From: Lutibacter sp. B2
Lineage (GTDB): Bacteria; Bacillota; Clostridia; Peptostreptococcales; Thermotaleaceae
NCBI GenBank assembly: GCA_015686845.1
Contig: JADPRS010000017.1
Coordinates: 1 to 64,000, forward strand
Reading direction: 5' to 3'
DNA: 64,000 bases
A model generated the notes under the pieces. The model was not told the origin of the DNA. It worked only from the letters and a program-made list of their open reading frames with translations, and did not search any database. How positions within the stretch are numbered: the first letter of the stretch is position 1; the number at the start of each line of letters is the position of its first letter. The position numbers and the translations under genes were made by a program. Positions 1 to 10,030 of the stretch are shown in pieces.

Positions 1-5
1 TTATT

Positions 6-57
6 GCGCTTTCGCGCTGGCTTAATTCTTACACTGTTTAATTTTCAAAGTTCAATT
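6..57 (-). other. Leader RNA of an rRNA operon (16S gene outside window)
   Basis: Read on the minus strand, this stretch holds the box AACTTTGAAAATTAAACAG followed by a GCGC-GAAA-GCGC tetraloop hairpin at 6-17. A TTTGAAAA(C/T)TAAACA box of this kind is typical of the DNA just upstream of 16S rRNA in Firmicutes and takes part in leader processing or antitermination. It lies downstream of two strong promoters, so the operon should continue leftward beyond base 1. The 16S gene itself is not visible. Confidence 0.7.
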
Positions 58-85
58 ATTTTCGCCATATCTCGACGACTTACTT

Positions 86-114
86 AGTTTATCACTTATT
101 ATCTGAACTGTCAA
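86..114 (-). promoter_or_regulatory. rRNA operon promoter P2
   Basis: On the minus strand, TTGACA (109-114) and TAAACT (86-91) are separated by exactly 17 bp. TAAACT is a common -10 element of Firmicute rRNA promoters. It is the proximal of two tandem promoters, as usual for rrn operons. Confidence 0.75.
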
Positions 115-179
115 GAGTTTTTATTTTTTCTTTCAATTTTTTTCTTTCAAAACGCTTGTTCATTTCGATAACATAACAT

Positions 180-208
180 ATATTATCACTTTAATTTCAT
201 ATTGTCAA
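180..208 (-). promoter_or_regulatory. rRNA operon promoter P1
   Basis: On the minus strand, TTGACA (203-208) and TAATAT (180-185) are 17 bp apart. It lies between the lysS terminator and promoter P2, so transcription of the rRNA operon restarts here independently of lysS. Confidence 0.75.
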
Positions 209-228
209 CATTTTATTTCAATTTTATT

Positions 229-259
229 AAAAAACATAGGAACAAGTCCTATGTTTTTT
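229..259 (-). terminator. Terminator after lysS
   Basis: A 12-bp stem (229-240 with 248-259), 7-nt loop and poly-T flank ends the greA-lysS transcript just before the rRNA promoters. Confidence 0.85.
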
Positions 260-261
260 TG

Positions 262-1737
262 TTATTTATCAAGTGGTTTCATTGTTGGGAAGAAAATCAC
301 GTCTCTAATAGATGCTGCATCCGTAAGAAGCATAACCAATCTATCTATACCAATTCCGATTCCGCCTGTTGGTGGCAGCCCCACTTCAAGAGCATTTAAG
401 AAATCCTCATCCATCATAGCAACTTCTTCTTCTCCTGACTCTTTTCTTTTTACCTGTGCTTCAAATCGTTCTTTTTGATCAATTGGATCATTTAATTCAG
501 AAAATGCATTTGCAATCTCCCAAGCATTAGCAAAAGCTTCAAATCTATGCGTATATGCTGGATTTTCTGGATCTCTTTTTGCAAAAGGTGAAATTTCAAC
601 TGGGTGATGTGTAACAAAAGTAGGTTGTATCAATGTTTCTTCACAGAATTCTTCAAAGAATAAATTAATGATATCTCCCTTTGTAGTATCCTTTTCTACT
701 TTTACACCCTTTTCTTTTGCAATTTTTCTTGCTTCTTCATCCGTTGCTACTTCTTCAAGATTAATTCCAGTTACCTCAGTAACTAAATCTACCATTTTTA
801 TACGTCTCCATGGAGGTGTTAAATCAATCTCTTTCCCTTGATATGTAAGTTTAGTAGTTCCACCTGCAGCATTTGCCATTTCTGCAACTACTTCTTCACA
901 CATTTGCATCATAACTTCATAATCTGCATAAGCCATATACCACTCAATCGTAGTAAACTCTGGATTATGTTTTACTGACATTCCTTCGTTTCTAAATAGT
1001 CTTCCTATTTCATATACTCGATCTAGTCCACCGACTACTAATCTTTTAAGATGTAGTTCTGTAGCAATTCTCATATACATATCTATATCTAAACTATTAT
1101 GATGCGTAATAAATGGTTTAGCTGTAGCCCCAGAAGCAACTACGTCTAATATTGGCGTTTCAACTTCTAAGAAATCACGATCATCTAAATATCTTCTCAA
1201 TGCTTTAATAGCTTTCGTTCTTTTTATAAACGCTTGCTTAACATCAGGATTTACAATTAAATCTACATATCTTTGTCTATATCTTAATTCTTTATCTTTA
1301 AGACCGTTCCATTTTTCTGGTAAAGGCTGTAACGATTTTGAAAGAAGAATTACGCTACTTGCTCTTACAGATACTTCTTCTTGTTTTGTTTTAAAAACAG
1401 TTCCCTTAATACCTACTATATCCCCAATATCATACGTTACAAATACATTATAATCTTCTTCCCCTATAGCATCCTTACGCACATATGATTGAACTCTTCC
1501 TTCTCTATCTTGAATATCTATAAAAGAAGCTTTACCCATACCACGTTTTGCCATAATTCTTCCAGCAATAGATACTTCTTTTCCTTCAACTTCTTCAAAT
1601 CTATCTTTTAAATTTTGACTAAAATGTGTTTGATCATATTTTTCTACTTTAAAAGGATCTCTTCCCATTTCTATTAAAGTTTTAAGCTTGTCTCTTCTTA
1701 CCTGTAAAACTTCGCTCAATTGCATTTCTTCACTCAT
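262..1737 (-). CDS. lysS: Lysyl-tRNA synthetase, class II
   Basis: Charges tRNA-Lys with lysine in the cytosol. The 491-residue length is normal for bacterial LysS. An N-terminal OB-fold (about 55-140) binds the anticodon. The class II catalytic core follows, with motif 2 visible as [20 protein letters not shown] and motif 3 as [12 protein letters not shown] near the C-terminus. The ATG has a GGAGG ribosome site 9 nt upstream. It starts 21 nt after greA, so the two form an operon, and a terminator plus an rRNA operon follow; greA-lysS before rrn is common in Clostridia. Identification is secure. Confidence 0.98.
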   Translation of the reverse strand: MSEEMQLSEVLQVRRDKLKTLIEMGRDPFKVEKYDQTHFSQNLKDRFEEVEGKEVSIAGRIMAKRGMGKASFIDIQDREGRVQSYVRKDAIGEEDYNVFVTYDIGDIVGIKGTVFKTKQEEVSVRASSVILLSKSLQPLPEKWNGLKDKELRYRQRYVDLIVNPDVKQAFIKRTKAIKALRRYLDDRDFLEVETPILDVVASGATAKPFITHHNSLDIDMYMRIATELHLKRLVVGGLDRVYEIGRLFRNEGMSVKHNPEFTTIEWYMAYADYEVMMQMCEEVVAEMANAAGGTTKLTYQGKEIDLTPPWRRIKMVDLVTEVTGINLEEVATDEEARKIAKEKGVKVEKDTTKGDIINLFFEEFCEETLIQPTFVTHHPVEISPFAKRDPENPAYTHRFEAFANAWEIANAFSELNDPIDQKERFEAQVKRKESGEEEVAMMDEDFLNALEVGLPPTGGIGIGIDRLVMLLTDAASIRDVIFFPTMKPLDK

Positions 1738-1758
1738 CTTTTGTATCCCTCCAGTTTT

Positions 1759-2235
1759 TTATCTTCGAATATTTAAAATCTCATATTTAATTATTCCGTC
1801 TGGTACTTGGACTTCTACAATCTCTCCTACCTGGTGGCCAAGTAACGCCTTTCCAACAGGAGATTCATTCGATATTTTAAGGTCATATGGATCCGCTTCT
1901 GCAGAACCAACAATTGTATACTCTACAATCTCATTAAACTCTTTGTCATCAACTTCTACTTTAGAACCTATATTTACCACATCCAAAGATATGTCTTCTT
2001 CATTTATAATTGTTGCTTTACGTAGGATTTCTTCTAATTTAGCAATTTTTTCTTCTAATTTTGCTTGTTCATTTTTAGCTTCATCGTATTCTGAGTTTTC
2101 ACTAAGATCACCAAATGCAATCGCTTCTTTGATCCTCGCAGAAACCTCTCTTCTTTTCACGGATTTTAAATTATCTAATTCTTCTTCCGTTTTATTATAT
2201 CCCGCTTGCGTTAAAAGCACCTCTTTATTACTCAT
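1759..2235 (-). CDS. greA: Transcription elongation factor GreA
   Basis: Rescues backtracked RNA polymerase by stimulating cleavage of the nascent RNA. At 158 residues it has the family's usual length. The N-terminal coiled coil (about 1-75) carries the acidic tip GDLSENSEY (42-50), whose Asp and Glu coordinate the catalytic Mg2+. The C-terminal half is the FKBP-like polymerase-binding domain. The start chosen is the ATG at 2235, behind AAGGAG with 8 nt spacing; an in-frame GTG 18 nt upstream lies within the ribosome site itself and is rejected. It is first gene of greA-lysS. Confidence 0.97.
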   Translation of the reverse strand: MSNKEVLLTQAGYNKTEEELDNLKSVKRREVSARIKEAIAFGDLSENSEYDEAKNEQAKLEEKIAKLEEILRKATIINEEDISLDVVNIGSKVEVDDKEFNEIVEYTIVGSAEADPYDLKISNESPVGKALLGHQVGEIVEVQVPDGIIKYEILNIRR

Positions 2236-2344
2236 CTGTTTTCTCTCCTTCACCTTAAATAATTTGAAACATTTTATTAATCATTATATTCTTTAGTTAC
2301 AGTTTTATTCTTGTTAATAATTTACATTTAATACTACGACAAGA

Positions 2345-2364
2345 AGCACTGCAACAACAGTGCT
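2345..2364. repeat. Small perfect inverted repeat in greA upstream region
   Basis: AGCACTG and CAGTGCT flank a 6-nt loop. There is no T-run on either side, so it is not a classical terminator; role unknown. Confidence 0.35.
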
Positions 2365-2394
2365 CTTATATATGTTATAACTATTTCGACTTAA

Positions 2395-2446
2395 GGCATA
2401 TGAAAAAATAAATCAGCCATTTCACTGGTTGTTTTTTTCATATGCC
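2395..2446 (-). terminator. Long terminator hairpin after dusB
   Basis: Arms 2395-2408 and 2433-2446 are perfect 14-nt complements ending in GGCATATG/CATATGCC. An inner stem (CAGCCA with TGGTTG) closes the loop. On the minus strand the inner stem is followed by ATTTATTTTTT, so it works as a terminator with the outer arms extending it. It separates birA-dusB from greA-lysS. Confidence 0.7.
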
Positions 2447-2524
2447 CAATGTTTGCAGAATATTGCAACTTCCATTTTCTACTACATGCGAACTATTATA
2501 ATGCAGAAAAACTATGTTGTCAAG

Positions 2525-3511
2525 TTATAAAAATTCGTTAGTTTTCATCAAATCTCTTAGTATTTTTTCCATTTCTTCCTTGTTTTTCATTGTATTTGTC
2601 TGAGAACGTACTATGTTTGCATTTGCAATTCCTTTTAAATACCATCCTGCGTGCTTTCTCATTTCTTTAATAGCTACACGTTCCCCTTTGTTTTCAATTA
2701 ATAAGTCCATATGTCTCAATACCATAATGACTCTTTCTTCCAAGTTTGGCTCAGATAAAATTTCTCCTGTCTTTAAATAATGAACTACTCTATTAAAAAT
2801 CCAGGGGTCACCTTGTGCTCCTCTAGCAATCATAATCCCATCACACTTTGTAAATTCCATCATTTTTGCTGCATCCTCTACAGAAAAAATATCTCCATTT
2901 CCAATTACAGGTATAGTCACTGCCGCTTTCACTTTCTTTATGATTTCCCAATCTGCAGATCCTGTGTAAAATTGTTCTCTCGTTCTTCCATGTATTGCAA
3001 TGGCCTTCGCTCCATTTTCTTCTATCACTTTTGCCATTTCTACAGCATTAACGGACGTATCATCCCAGCCTTTTCTTATTTTCACTGTAACAGGTTTATC
3101 CGTTGCATTTACAACTGCTTTTACCACTTCACCTGCTAGTTTTGGATTTTTCATTAAGGCTGACCCGTCTCCATTTTTTGTTACTTTAGGCGTAGGACAT
3201 CCCATATTTATATCTAAGATAGCATTTTCATAATCATTTAGTTTTTCAGCAGCTCTTGCCATAAAATCTGGTTCCGAACCAAAGATCTGAAGTGCTACCG
3301 GTTTTTCTTTCTCATCTATTTTAAGTAAATTACCCGTCTTTTTATCGTCATAACAAAGTCCTTTTGCACTAACCATTTCTGTATAGACAAGACCTACGCC
3401 TTGTTCTTTACATAATAATCTAAATGACAAATCAGTTACTCCAGCCATTGGTCCTAAGAATACATTATTTTCTACATCAATATTACCGATTTTGATGTCA
3501 TTCACCTCCAT
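2525..3511 (-). CDS. dusB: tRNA-dihydrouridine synthase, DusB type
   Basis: FMN- and NADPH-dependent reduction of uridine to dihydrouridine in the tRNA D-loop. The 328-residue TIM-barrel protein opens with [12 protein letters not shown] (20-31), and the catalytic cysteine is C105 in [11 protein letters not shown], the signature of the family. The ATG at 3511 has AAGGG upstream; the strong GGAGGTGA falls just inside the reading frame, so the start is slightly uncertain. It follows birA by 38 nt and is probably cotranscribed. Dus genes next to greA-lysS are a conserved Firmicute arrangement. Confidence 0.95.
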   Translation of the reverse strand: MEVNDIKIGNIDVENNVFLGPMAGVTDLSFRLLCKEQGVGLVYTEMVSAKGLCYDDKKTGNLLKIDEKEKPVALQIFGSEPDFMARAAEKLNDYENAILDINMGCPTPKVTKNGDGSALMKNPKLAGEVVKAVVNATDKPVTVKIRKGWDDTSVNAVEMAKVIEENGAKAIAIHGRTREQFYTGSADWEIIKKVKAAVTIPVIGNGDIFSVEDAAKMMEFTKCDGIMIARGAQGDPWIFNRVVHYLKTGEILSEPNLEERVIMVLRHMDLLIENKGERVAIKEMRKHAGWYLKGIANANIVRSQTNTMKNKEEMEKILRDLMKTNEFL

Positions 3512-3549
3512 AAATCTTACCCTTCAACCTTTATTTATTTCCTATTTTC

Positions 3550-4539
3550 CTACACATATTCATAAAGTCCTCTTACAGATACCTCTCCAGATAATACTTC
3601 CTCAATTTCCCCATTATCGTGGCGAATCAGAAGTTGACCATCTTTTGTTAAATCAATAGCCTCTGCTTCAATCTCCTTTTGCCTACTAATTATTTTCACT
3701 CTTTTCCCTAAAGTAACGGAATATTTTTTACATATATCTATAGTTTTTTTAATATCTCCATTTTTCGCAAAATCACTATACAGCGCTTCAAATTCATGTA
3801 AAATTTGCATTGTTAAATCTTTTCTAGATACAGCCTCCCCAAAATAAGTTTTCATAGAGATTGCCTTATCTTTTACTTCTTCTGGGAAATCCTCAATATC
3901 TACATTTGCATTTACACCCATGCCTACTACAATAAAATTCATAGAATCAAGCTCCGCACTCATTTCTGTTAAAATTCCGCAAACCTTTTTCTTGTGAAGA
4001 ACAATATCATTAGGCCATTTTATACCAATATCCTCATGAAGGATTTTTCTCATTGCCAAAGTTATTGCTGCAGCAGTAACTTGAGTTATAATCATAGCTT
4101 CCGATGGACTAATCTCAGGTCTTAGAATAATTGACATCCAAATTCCATCCCCTTTTGGCGATAACCATTCTCTACCTAGTCTCCCTCTACCTTTCGTTTG
4201 TTCTTCTGCAATAACTACAGTTCCTTCTATTGCACCTTCATGTGCCATCTTCTTTGCAACATTATTCGTTGAATCAACAGATTCAAAATGATAAATTTTC
4301 TTTCCTATATACTCATTCTTAAGATCTACCTCTAAAACATTTGGATCTAATGTATCCCCTTCTTTTACTAAGTGATATCCTTTTCTTGATACAGATTCTA
4401 TCTGATATCCATCCTCTTTAAGTTGTTTCATATGCTTCCACACAGCAGTTCTACTTACACCAATTTTTTTACTTAAGTCTTCCCCTGATACAAAAGTATC
4501 CTTATGTTCTCTAAGAACTTCAAGTATTTGTTTTTTCAT
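3550..4539 (-). CDS. birA: Bifunctional biotin ligase and biotin operon repressor
   Basis: Activates biotin to biotinyl-AMP and transfers it to the lysine of biotin carrier proteins; with an HTH it can also repress biotin genes. Residues 1-60 form a winged helix (KIGVSRTAVWKHMKQL). The ligase core follows with GRGRLGREW (117-125) as the adenylate loop and KWPNDIV as the substrate site; the C-terminal cap ends the protein. The 329-residue length is that of the long HTH-containing class. The ATG follows AGAGG. An obvious client is the biotin carrier protein encoded 1.3 kb away (5812-6195), so the location makes functional sense. Confidence 0.96.
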   Translation of the reverse strand: MKKQILEVLREHKDTFVSGEDLSKKIGVSRTAVWKHMKQLKEDGYQIESVSRKGYHLVKEGDTLDPNVLEVDLKNEYIGKKIYHFESVDSTNNVAKKMAHEGAIEGTVVIAEEQTKGRGRLGREWLSPKGDGIWMSIILRPEISPSEAMIITQVTAAAITLAMRKILHEDIGIKWPNDIVLHKKKVCGILTEMSAELDSMNFIVVGMGVNANVDIEDFPEEVKDKAISMKTYFGEAVSRKDLTMQILHEFEALYSDFAKNGDIKKTIDICKKYSVTLGKRVKIISRQKEIEAEAIDLTKDGQLLIRHDNGEIEEVLSGEVSVRGLYEYV

Positions 4540-4594
4540 CCTCTTAACTCCACATCCTTTTACCTTTAACTTCTAATCTTTTATTTAGTATACC

Positions 4595-4624
4595 AAAAAA
4601 GACAGACATAAGTCTGTCTTTTTT
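4595..4624 (-). terminator. Terminator of the decarboxylase operon
   Basis: AGACAGAC and GTCTGTCT pair, flanked by A-run and T-run on both sides. It lies 3 nt after the beta subunit stop. Confidence 0.85.
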
Positions 4625-4626
4625 GA

Positions 4627-5772
4627 TTATCCAAATAAAGATAACATAACACCTGCCGCAACAGCCGAACCAATAACTCCCGATACATTCGGTCCCATTG
4701 CATGCATTAATAAAAAGTTTGAAGGATTTTCTTTTTGTCCAACGACTTGAGAAACCCTTGCTGCCATTGGTACAGCCGATACTCCTGCTGAACCAATAAG
4801 TGGATTTAATCTTCCACCTGATATCTTATTCATAACCTTAGCAAGAAGCACTCCTGCTGCTGTTCCTACAGCGAATGCAATTACTCCTAAGACTATAATT
4901 TTTATTGTAGTTGGCTTTAAGAATTCTTCAGCCGTTGCACTTGCCCCAACTGAAATTCCTAAAAATATTGTAACCGCATTCATTAAACCATTTGTAGCAG
5001 TCTCTGTAAGTCTTCCTACTACTTGAGATTCTTTGAATAAGTTACCAAGCATAAGCATTCCAACTAGTGTTGCTGCTGGTGGTAATATTAGTGAAACTAC
5101 TACCGTAACCATGATTGGAAATATTATTTTTTCTGTTTTAGTTACCATTCTTAATTGATCCATTTTAATCATACGTTCTTTTTTAGTAGTCAAAGCCATC
5201 ATAATAGGTGGTTGAATGATCGGTACCAATGCCATATATGAATAAGCTGCAACTGCTATAGGTCCTAAAAGATGTGGTGCTAATTTACTAGCTAAGAAAA
5301 TGGCTGTTGGACCATCCGCTCCACCTATAATTCCGATAGCGCCTGCTTCTTGTCCTGTAAATCCAAGTAAGATAGCCCCTAAGAAAGTAGTAAATATACC
5401 AAATTGTGCTGCTGCTCCTAAAAGCAACGCTTTTGGATTTGCAATAAGTGGTCCAAAATCTGTCATAGCGCCTACGCCCATGAATATAACAGGAGGGAAT
5501 ATTCCAAGATGATCTCCTTGGAAGAAGTACCATAATAACCCTCCTGGTTGTCCATGTTCTCCTGCGATCGGTGCGTCAAACATTCCTGCAAGTGGTAAGT
5601 TTGTAAGTAACATACCAAATGCAATCGGTAACAATAGCAAAGGTTCAAACCCTTTTTTAATCGCTAAGTACAATAAAAGAAATGATATTAAAAGCATTAC
5701 TATATATTGTGGTTGATCAAACAATGTACTAAATGCAGTACTTTCTATAAACTTCTTGATAGTTTCTAACAT
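4627..5772 (-). CDS. Na+-translocating decarboxylase, beta subunit (OadB/MmdB/GcdB family)
   Basis: Membrane subunit that decarboxylates the carboxybiotin carrier and uses the energy to pump Na+ out of the cell. 381 residues, with about nine to eleven hydrophobic segments. It has the family's conserved [17 protein letters not shown] stretch (about 150-166), which includes the Asp needed for Na+ transport, and a second conserved GNLFKES-type region. The ribosome site is AAGGAG, 8 nt before ATG. It is last gene of the alpha-gamma-carrier-beta operon and is followed by a terminator. Family assignment is certain; the acyl substrate is decided by the alpha subunit. Confidence 0.95.
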   Translation of the reverse strand: MLETIKKFIESTAFSTLFDQPQYIVMLLISFLLLYLAIKKGFEPLLLLPIAFGMLLTNLPLAGMFDAPIAGEHGQPGGLLWYFFQGDHLGIFPPVIFMGVGAMTDFGPLIANPKALLLGAAAQFGIFTTFLGAILLGFTGQEAGAIGIIGGADGPTAIFLASKLAPHLLGPIAVAAYSYMALVPIIQPPIMMALTTKKERMIKMDQLRMVTKTEKIIFPIMVTVVVSLILPPAATLVGMLMLGNLFKESQVVGRLTETATNGLMNAVTIFLGISVGASATAEEFLKPTTIKIIVLGVIAFAVGTAAGVLLAKVMNKISGGRLNPLIGSAGVSAVPMAARVSQVVGQKENPSNFLLMHAMGPNVSGVIGSAVAAGVMLSLFG

Positions 5773-5811
5773 TCTTATATCTCCTTTCCGTTGAAGTTTA
5801 GGTACTAGAAA

Positions 5812-6195
5812 CTATCCTAATACTACTAATACATCTCCAGCATTTACTGCAGCACCTTTTGCTACGCTAATAGAAACAACTTTTCCAGCTTGTGGCGCTA
5901 CGATTTCGTTTTCCATTTTCATAGCTTCTAATATTAATAATACTTGTCCATTTTCTACAGTATCTCCTTCTTTAACTTTAAGGTCAAAGATTGTTCCTGG
6001 CATTGGAGAAGTAATAGTACTTGCTCCTGCTGGTGCTGCTACTGCTGCTGCTTTTGGTGCTGCCTTTGGAGCTGCCGCTGGTCTTGCTGCTGGAGCCGCT
6101 GCTCTTGCAACTGGTGCTGCTGTTTGTACTCCACCTACTTCTTCTACTTCTACTTCATATATATTTCCATTTACTGTAACGTTAAATTTTTTCAT
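5812..6195 (-). CDS. Biotin carboxyl carrier subunit of the decarboxylase
   Basis: Carries CO2 as carboxybiotin between the alpha subunit and the membrane beta subunit. 127 residues: a short N-terminal segment, an Ala/Pro-rich flexible linker (about 25-58, repeats of AAPKAAP and RPAAAP), and a C-terminal biotinyl domain with the EAMKMEN motif, the biotinylated lysine being K93. The length and linker match MmdC/GcdC. The ribosome site AAGGAGG precedes the ATG. It is 22 nt from the gamma subunit and 39 nt from beta. The GCT/GCA-rich linker gives this segment visibly higher GC than its neighbours. Confidence 0.95.
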   Translation of the reverse strand: MKKFNVTVNGNIYEVEVEEVGGVQTAAPVARAAAPAARPAAAPKAAPKAAAVAAPAGASTITSPMPGTIFDLKVKEGDTVENGQVLLILEAMKMENEIVAPQAGKVVSISVAKGAAVNAGDVLVVLG

Positions 6196-6217
6196 CTTTA
6201 AAATCCTCCTTCGTAAT

Positions 6218-6613
6218 TTAGAAACGACTATTCATTTGATCTATTCTTCCTACTTTTCCCCATGCTGGTGTTGCATCTTCTACTCTAACAATGTTTGTAA
6301 CGATAAGATTGTGTGTAGAAGTGCTTAAACTTGCTGCAATTGCTGCAGTAATTACTGCTACTAATTCTTCATCGTCTTCTTCTTCAACTGCTTGATCTTG
6401 TACTGCTGGTGTTGTCTCTGTTACAACCGGTTTTACCTTTGGCTTTCTAGTAAGTACCTTTGTCATAATTACGATCAATCCCCACAAAAGCATTAGAACA
6501 ACAAACGTTACTAACATCCCTAGGATTGTTACCTGAAGAGAGGCCATTAACTTATCTCCCATAGGCATCCCCTTAATCAGTTTGGGATCCGCAAACCTGT
6601 CAAGTAAACTCAT
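6218..6613 (-). CDS. Decarboxylase gamma/delta subunit (OadG family)
   Basis: Small membrane anchor that holds the decarboxylase complex together. 131 residues, with one clear transmembrane helix (about 27-52, VTILGMLVTFVVLMLLWGLI). An acidic linker follows (QAVEEEDDEEL), then a C-terminal tail with alternating hydrophobic residues and an Arg-rich end. OadG/MmdD proteins have exactly this one-helix plus charged-tail plan. The position between alpha and the biotin carrier supports the call. Ribosome site GAGGTG is 7 nt before the ATG. Confidence 0.88.
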   Translation of the reverse strand: MSLLDRFADPKLIKGMPMGDKLMASLQVTILGMLVTFVVLMLLWGLIVIMTKVLTRKPKVKPVVTETTPAVQDQAVEEEDDEELVAVITAAIAASLSTSTHNLIVTNIVRVEDATPAWGKVGRIDQMNSRF

Positions 6614-6646
6614 ATTCTCACCTCGTTTTCTAAATATGCACCTTTT

Positions 6647-8194
6647 TTATAGAGGAATATTTCCATGCTTCTTAGCTGGTCTTGATTCTCTCTTAGATGC
6701 TAACATATTTAATGCATCTGCTATTCTTGGTCTTGTTGCATTTGGTTCTATTACGTCATCTACATATCCTCTTGATGCAGCAATATATGGATTTGCAAAC
6801 TCATTTGTATATTCTTCAATTTTCTTAGCTCTTTCTGCAGCTGGATCTTCTGCATTATTAATATCATGCTTAAATACAATATTTGCAGCTCCTTGTGGGC
6901 CCATAACAGCAATTTCTGAATTCGGCCATGCAAAAACCATATCTGCTCCTAATTGCTTATTACACATACCTATATAAGCTCCACCATAAGCTTTTCTTAC
7001 GATCAATGTAAGCTTTGGTACTGTTGCTTCACTATAAGCATATAACATTTTCGCACCATGACGAATGATTCCACCATATTCTTGACTTGATCCCGGTAAG
7101 AATCCTGGTACATCTTCAATTGTAAGTAACGGAATATTAAATGCATCACAAGTTCTAATAAATCTAGCAGCTTTGTCTGAACCATTAATATCTAAACATC
7201 CTGCTAAGAATTTAGGTTGATTTGCAACAATACCAACAGTACTTCCATTTACTCTTGCAAAGCAAGTAATCATATTTTTAGCATAGTGAGGTAGTATTTC
7301 AAAATAGTCTCCATCATCTACAATCTTCGTGATGATATCAAACATATCATAAGGTTTGTTTGGATGATCAGGAAGTAAAGTATCAAGTTCTGGCATTAAT
7401 TTATTTATATCATCTTCAGTTTCATAAACTGGAGCAGTTTCCATGTTGTTTGATGGTAAAAAGCTTAATAATCTTCTAATGTCTGCAATACACTCTGCAT
7501 CCGTTGGTGCCATTTGGTGTGCTACTCCACTTATCGTGTTATGCGTTCTAGCGCCACCTAATGCTTCAGCAGATACTTCTTCACCTGTAACTGTTTTAAT
7601 TACTTCTGGTCCAGTAATAAACATTTTACTAGTGTTTTCTACCATGAATATAAAATCTGTAATAGCTGGAGAATAAACTGCTCCACCAGCACATGGTCCC
7701 ATGATTGCTGATATTTGAGGAATTACGCCAGAAGAAATTGTATTTCTGTAGAATATTTTTCCAAATCCTGCTAGTGCGTCAACACCTTCTTGGATTCTCG
7801 CTCCACCTGAGTCATTCATTCCAACGATTGGTGCTCCTACTTTTAAAGCATTGTCCATAGCTTTACAAATTTTATCAGCGTGCTTTTCTCCTAAAGAACC
7901 ACCTACTACTGTAAAATCTTGTGCATAAGCATAAACTAATCTTCCTTCTACCATACCATAACCAGTAACAACACCTTCACCTGGCGCCTCTACTTTTTCC
8001 ATTCCAAAGTTAGTACATCTATGCTTTACGAATGCATCTAACTCAACAAATGTACTTTCATCAAATAATAAGTTTAATCTTTCTCTCGCTGTTAACTTAC
8101 CTAATGAGTGTTGTTTTTCAATTCTTTTTGCTCCTCCACCCATTTGGATTTGTTCTTTCCTTTTGCGCAGATCTTCTATTTTATTTGCTGCCAT
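6647..8194 (-). CDS. mmdA: Acyl-CoA carboxyltransferase, alpha subunit of methylmalonyl-CoA type decarboxylase
   Basis: Transfers the carboxyl group from an acyl-CoA (methylmalonyl-CoA by family) to the biotin carrier. 515 residues with the crotonase-like N and C carboxyltransferase domains, including [13 protein letters not shown] (about 108-120), [12 protein letters not shown] (about 165-176) and the C-domain [11 protein letters not shown]. The length fits MmdA and propionyl-CoA carboxylase beta; glutaconyl-CoA decarboxylase alpha is longer (around 585). Because the operon also has the Na+-pump beta subunit and a carrier but no biotin carboxylase, decarboxylation is favoured. AGGAGG precedes the ATG. 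Exact substrate specificity cannot be read from the sequence. Confidence 0.9.
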   Translation of the reverse strand: MAANKIEDLRKRKEQIQMGGGAKRIEKQHSLGKLTARERLNLLFDESTFVELDAFVKHRCTNFGMEKVEAPGEGVVTGYGMVEGRLVYAYAQDFTVVGGSLGEKHADKICKAMDNALKVGAPIVGMNDSGGARIQEGVDALAGFGKIFYRNTISSGVIPQISAIMGPCAGGAVYSPAITDFIFMVENTSKMFITGPEVIKTVTGEEVSAEALGGARTHNTISGVAHQMAPTDAECIADIRRLLSFLPSNNMETAPVYETEDDINKLMPELDTLLPDHPNKPYDMFDIITKIVDDGDYFEILPHYAKNMITCFARVNGSTVGIVANQPKFLAGCLDINGSDKAARFIRTCDAFNIPLLTIEDVPGFLPGSSQEYGGIIRHGAKMLYAYSEATVPKLTLIVRKAYGGAYIGMCNKQLGADMVFAWPNSEIAVMGPQGAANIVFKHDINNAEDPAAERAKKIEEYTNEFANPYIAASRGYVDDVIEPNATRPRIADALNMLASKRESRPAKKHGNIPL

Positions 8195-8309
8195 TTGCCT
8201 AACCTCCTATGCTTGTATTAATGCTTATATTAAGTCGCCGATAAAACCGACAACATTCGAACCAAACGATTTCCTTCGTGTTTTTAAAACATACAATCAC
8301 ACAACACAA

Positions 8310-8338
8310 ATCATACACTATTCTTTCTACTCTTTCAA
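8310..8338 (-). promoter_or_regulatory. Promoter of the decarboxylase operon
   Basis: On the minus strand, TTGAAA (8333-8338) and TATGAT (8310-8315) are 17 bp apart. The predicted leader is about 110 nt and contains a weak GTCGG/CCGAC hairpin. Confidence 0.6.
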
Positions 8339-8680
8339 TCATTTTTGACGAATTTTATCACATTATTTTTCTGAATTTTCATTCATTTGATATGTTCCAA
8401 TAGAGCTTCTGCAGGAGACTCTAAATCAGTACTTATTAAAACAACTTTTTAGCATAAAAGAACTTTTATAGTCAATAATTCAAATCATGATCACTAAAAT
8501 CATATCTGTATTTTTGTATCTGTTCTACCTATTAACGCGCCTCCCTCACAATCACAACAAATACAAAATTCATGGTACATATTCAAACTTTCACCTTATT
8601 AGCTTCTTTTCCAAGCTATAAACTCAAACATAGTATTCTCATCATTCATTTATTCTATTTATTTTCTTAAACAAAAAACA
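8339..8680. other. Gene-free stretch between malic enzyme and decarboxylase operons
   Basis: I see no open frame with a ribosome site on either strand. It contains the imperfect palindrome GAGCTTCTGCAGGAGACTC (about 8403-8421) and a GC-rich island around 8535-8550 in an otherwise AT-rich background. Neither matches a riboswitch class I know. Confidence 0.4.
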
Positions 8681-8706
8681 AAAGTCAACATATACATATT
8701 GACTTT
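8681..8706. terminator. Bidirectional hairpin with T-runs
   Basis: AAAGTCAA (8681-8688) pairs with TTGACTTT (8699-8706). T-rich tracts follow on both strands, so it can stop transcription either way. It is a second barrier downstream of the malic enzyme terminator. Confidence 0.6.
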
Positions 8707-8811
8707 ATAAAATTTTTTTTAATTTTTGTAATATACTTATGGCACTTTTTCAACTTGCAATATTCGAAATTTTTTGACTTTGAATAGGTTTATTTGTTCT
8801 ATTTTTTCTCT

Positions 8812-8850
8812 ACTCTAAAAAAAGAACCTTTAAGGTTCCTTTTTTAGAGT
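8812..8850 (-). terminator. Terminator of fumarase-malic enzyme operon
   Basis: ACTCTAAAAAAAGAACC pairs almost perfectly with GGTTCCTTTTTTAGAGT. One arm overlaps the last codons and stop of the malic enzyme gene. The loop is very short. Confidence 0.85.
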
Positions 8851-10019
8851 CTTGCTACACCACTTTTTATAGCTGCTTTCCTTACGGCATCCGCAACAAC
8901 CTGAGCCACTTTTTTATTAAATGGATTTGGAATTATATTCTCTTGTGATAACTCTTCGTCTCCTAATACATTGGCAATACCATACGCTGCTTCAATCTTC
9001 ATTTCTTCTGTAATTTGTCTTGCTCTAACATCTAAAGCCCCTCTAAATATACCTGGAAAAGCCAATACATTATTAATTTGATTTGGAAAATCTGATCTTC
9101 CCGTACCAACAATATATGCCCCTGCCTCTTTTGCAATATTAGGCATGATTTCAGGAACTGGATTTGCCATAGCAAATACGATGGCCTTGTCATTCATTAA
9201 CTGAATCATTTCTTTCGTAACTATATTAGGGGCTGAAACGCCTATAAATACATCTTTTCCTTTCATAGCATCTGATAGAGTTCCACTTATATTTTCTTTG
9301 TTTGTACATGTAGCAATTTCTGCTTTAGCAACATCTAAATCCTTCATATCCCTCGTTAATATTCCCACCTTATCACACATTACAATATCCTTTACGCCAA
9401 CCTTTAGTAAAAGCTTTGCAATTGCAATCCCTGCAGAACCAGCTCCATTAATAACAATACAAACATCCTTTAGCTCTTTTTTCGCTACTTTCAAGGAATT
9501 AATAACGGCTGCTAAAACCACAATAGCTGTTCCATGCTGATCATCGTGAAACACTGGAATATCCAATTCTTCTTTTAATCTTCTTTCTATTTCAAAACAT
9601 CTAGGTGCCGCTATATCCTCAAGATTTATTCCTCCAAATACAGGCTCTAAGTATTTGATTGTCTTTATAATTTCTTCTGTATCTGTGGTATTTAAGCAAA
9701 TAGGAAAAGCATCTACATCTGCAAATTCTTTAAACAATGCTGCTTTTCCCTCCATTACAGGAATTGCTGCATGTGGCCCTATATCTCCTAAACCTAAAAC
9801 AGCTGTTCCATCACTCACTACTGCAACCATATTTCCTTTAGATGTATACGTATATACTGCATCTTTGTCCTTATGTATTTCTCTACAAGGCTCTGCCACT
9901 CCAGGTGTATAAGCAATAGAAAGATCATCTTTATTTTCTATAGGCACCTTGCTATTTACAGAAATTTTACCTTTATTCTTTTTATGCATTTCTAATGCTA
10001 GCTTATTATAATCAGTCAT
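8844..10019 (-). CDS. NAD(P)-dependent malic enzyme
   Basis: Oxidatively decarboxylates malate to pyruvate and CO2 in the cytosol. The 391-residue length is the short bacterial form. Visible features are the substrate region SIAYTPGVAEPCREI (about 35-49), the DDQHGTAIVVLAA metal and substrate motif (about 158-170), and the Rossmann loop INGAGSAGIAIAKLL (about 190-204) followed by an aspartate in CDKVG, suggesting NAD preference. It lies 11 nt after the fumarase beta subunit, so fumarate to malate to pyruvate is one operon. GGGAG precedes the ATG. Confidence 0.95.
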   Translation of the reverse strand: MTDYNKLALEMHKKNKGKISVNSKVPIENKDDLSIAYTPGVAEPCREIHKDKDAVYTYTSKGNMVAVVSDGTAVLGLGDIGPHAAIPVMEGKAALFKEFADVDAFPICLNTTDTEEIIKTIKYLEPVFGGINLEDIAAPRCFEIERRLKEELDIPVFHDDQHGTAIVVLAAVINSLKVAKKELKDVCIVINGAGSAGIAIAKLLLKVGVKDIVMCDKVGILTRDMKDLDVAKAEIATCTNKENISGTLSDAMKGKDVFIGVSAPNIVTKEMIQLMNDKAIVFAMANPVPEIMPNIAKEAGAYIVGTGRSDFPNQINNVLAFPGIFRGALDVRARQITEEMKIEAAYGIANVLGDEELSQENIIPNPFNKKVAQVVADAVRKAAIKSGVARL

Positions 10020-10030
10020 CTTATTCTCCC

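Noticed and set aside
5288-6201. Cys/Trp/Ser-rich frames opposite or alongside the decarboxylase genes
   Set aside because: These are shadows of the Ala/Gly-rich coding sequence; composition is that of non-coding frames.
8535-8550. T-box-like GAGGGAGGCGCG (minus strand) upstream of mmdA
   Set aside because: The UGGN antiterminator bulge and the remaining T-box elements are missing, and it lies upstream of the recognisable promoter.
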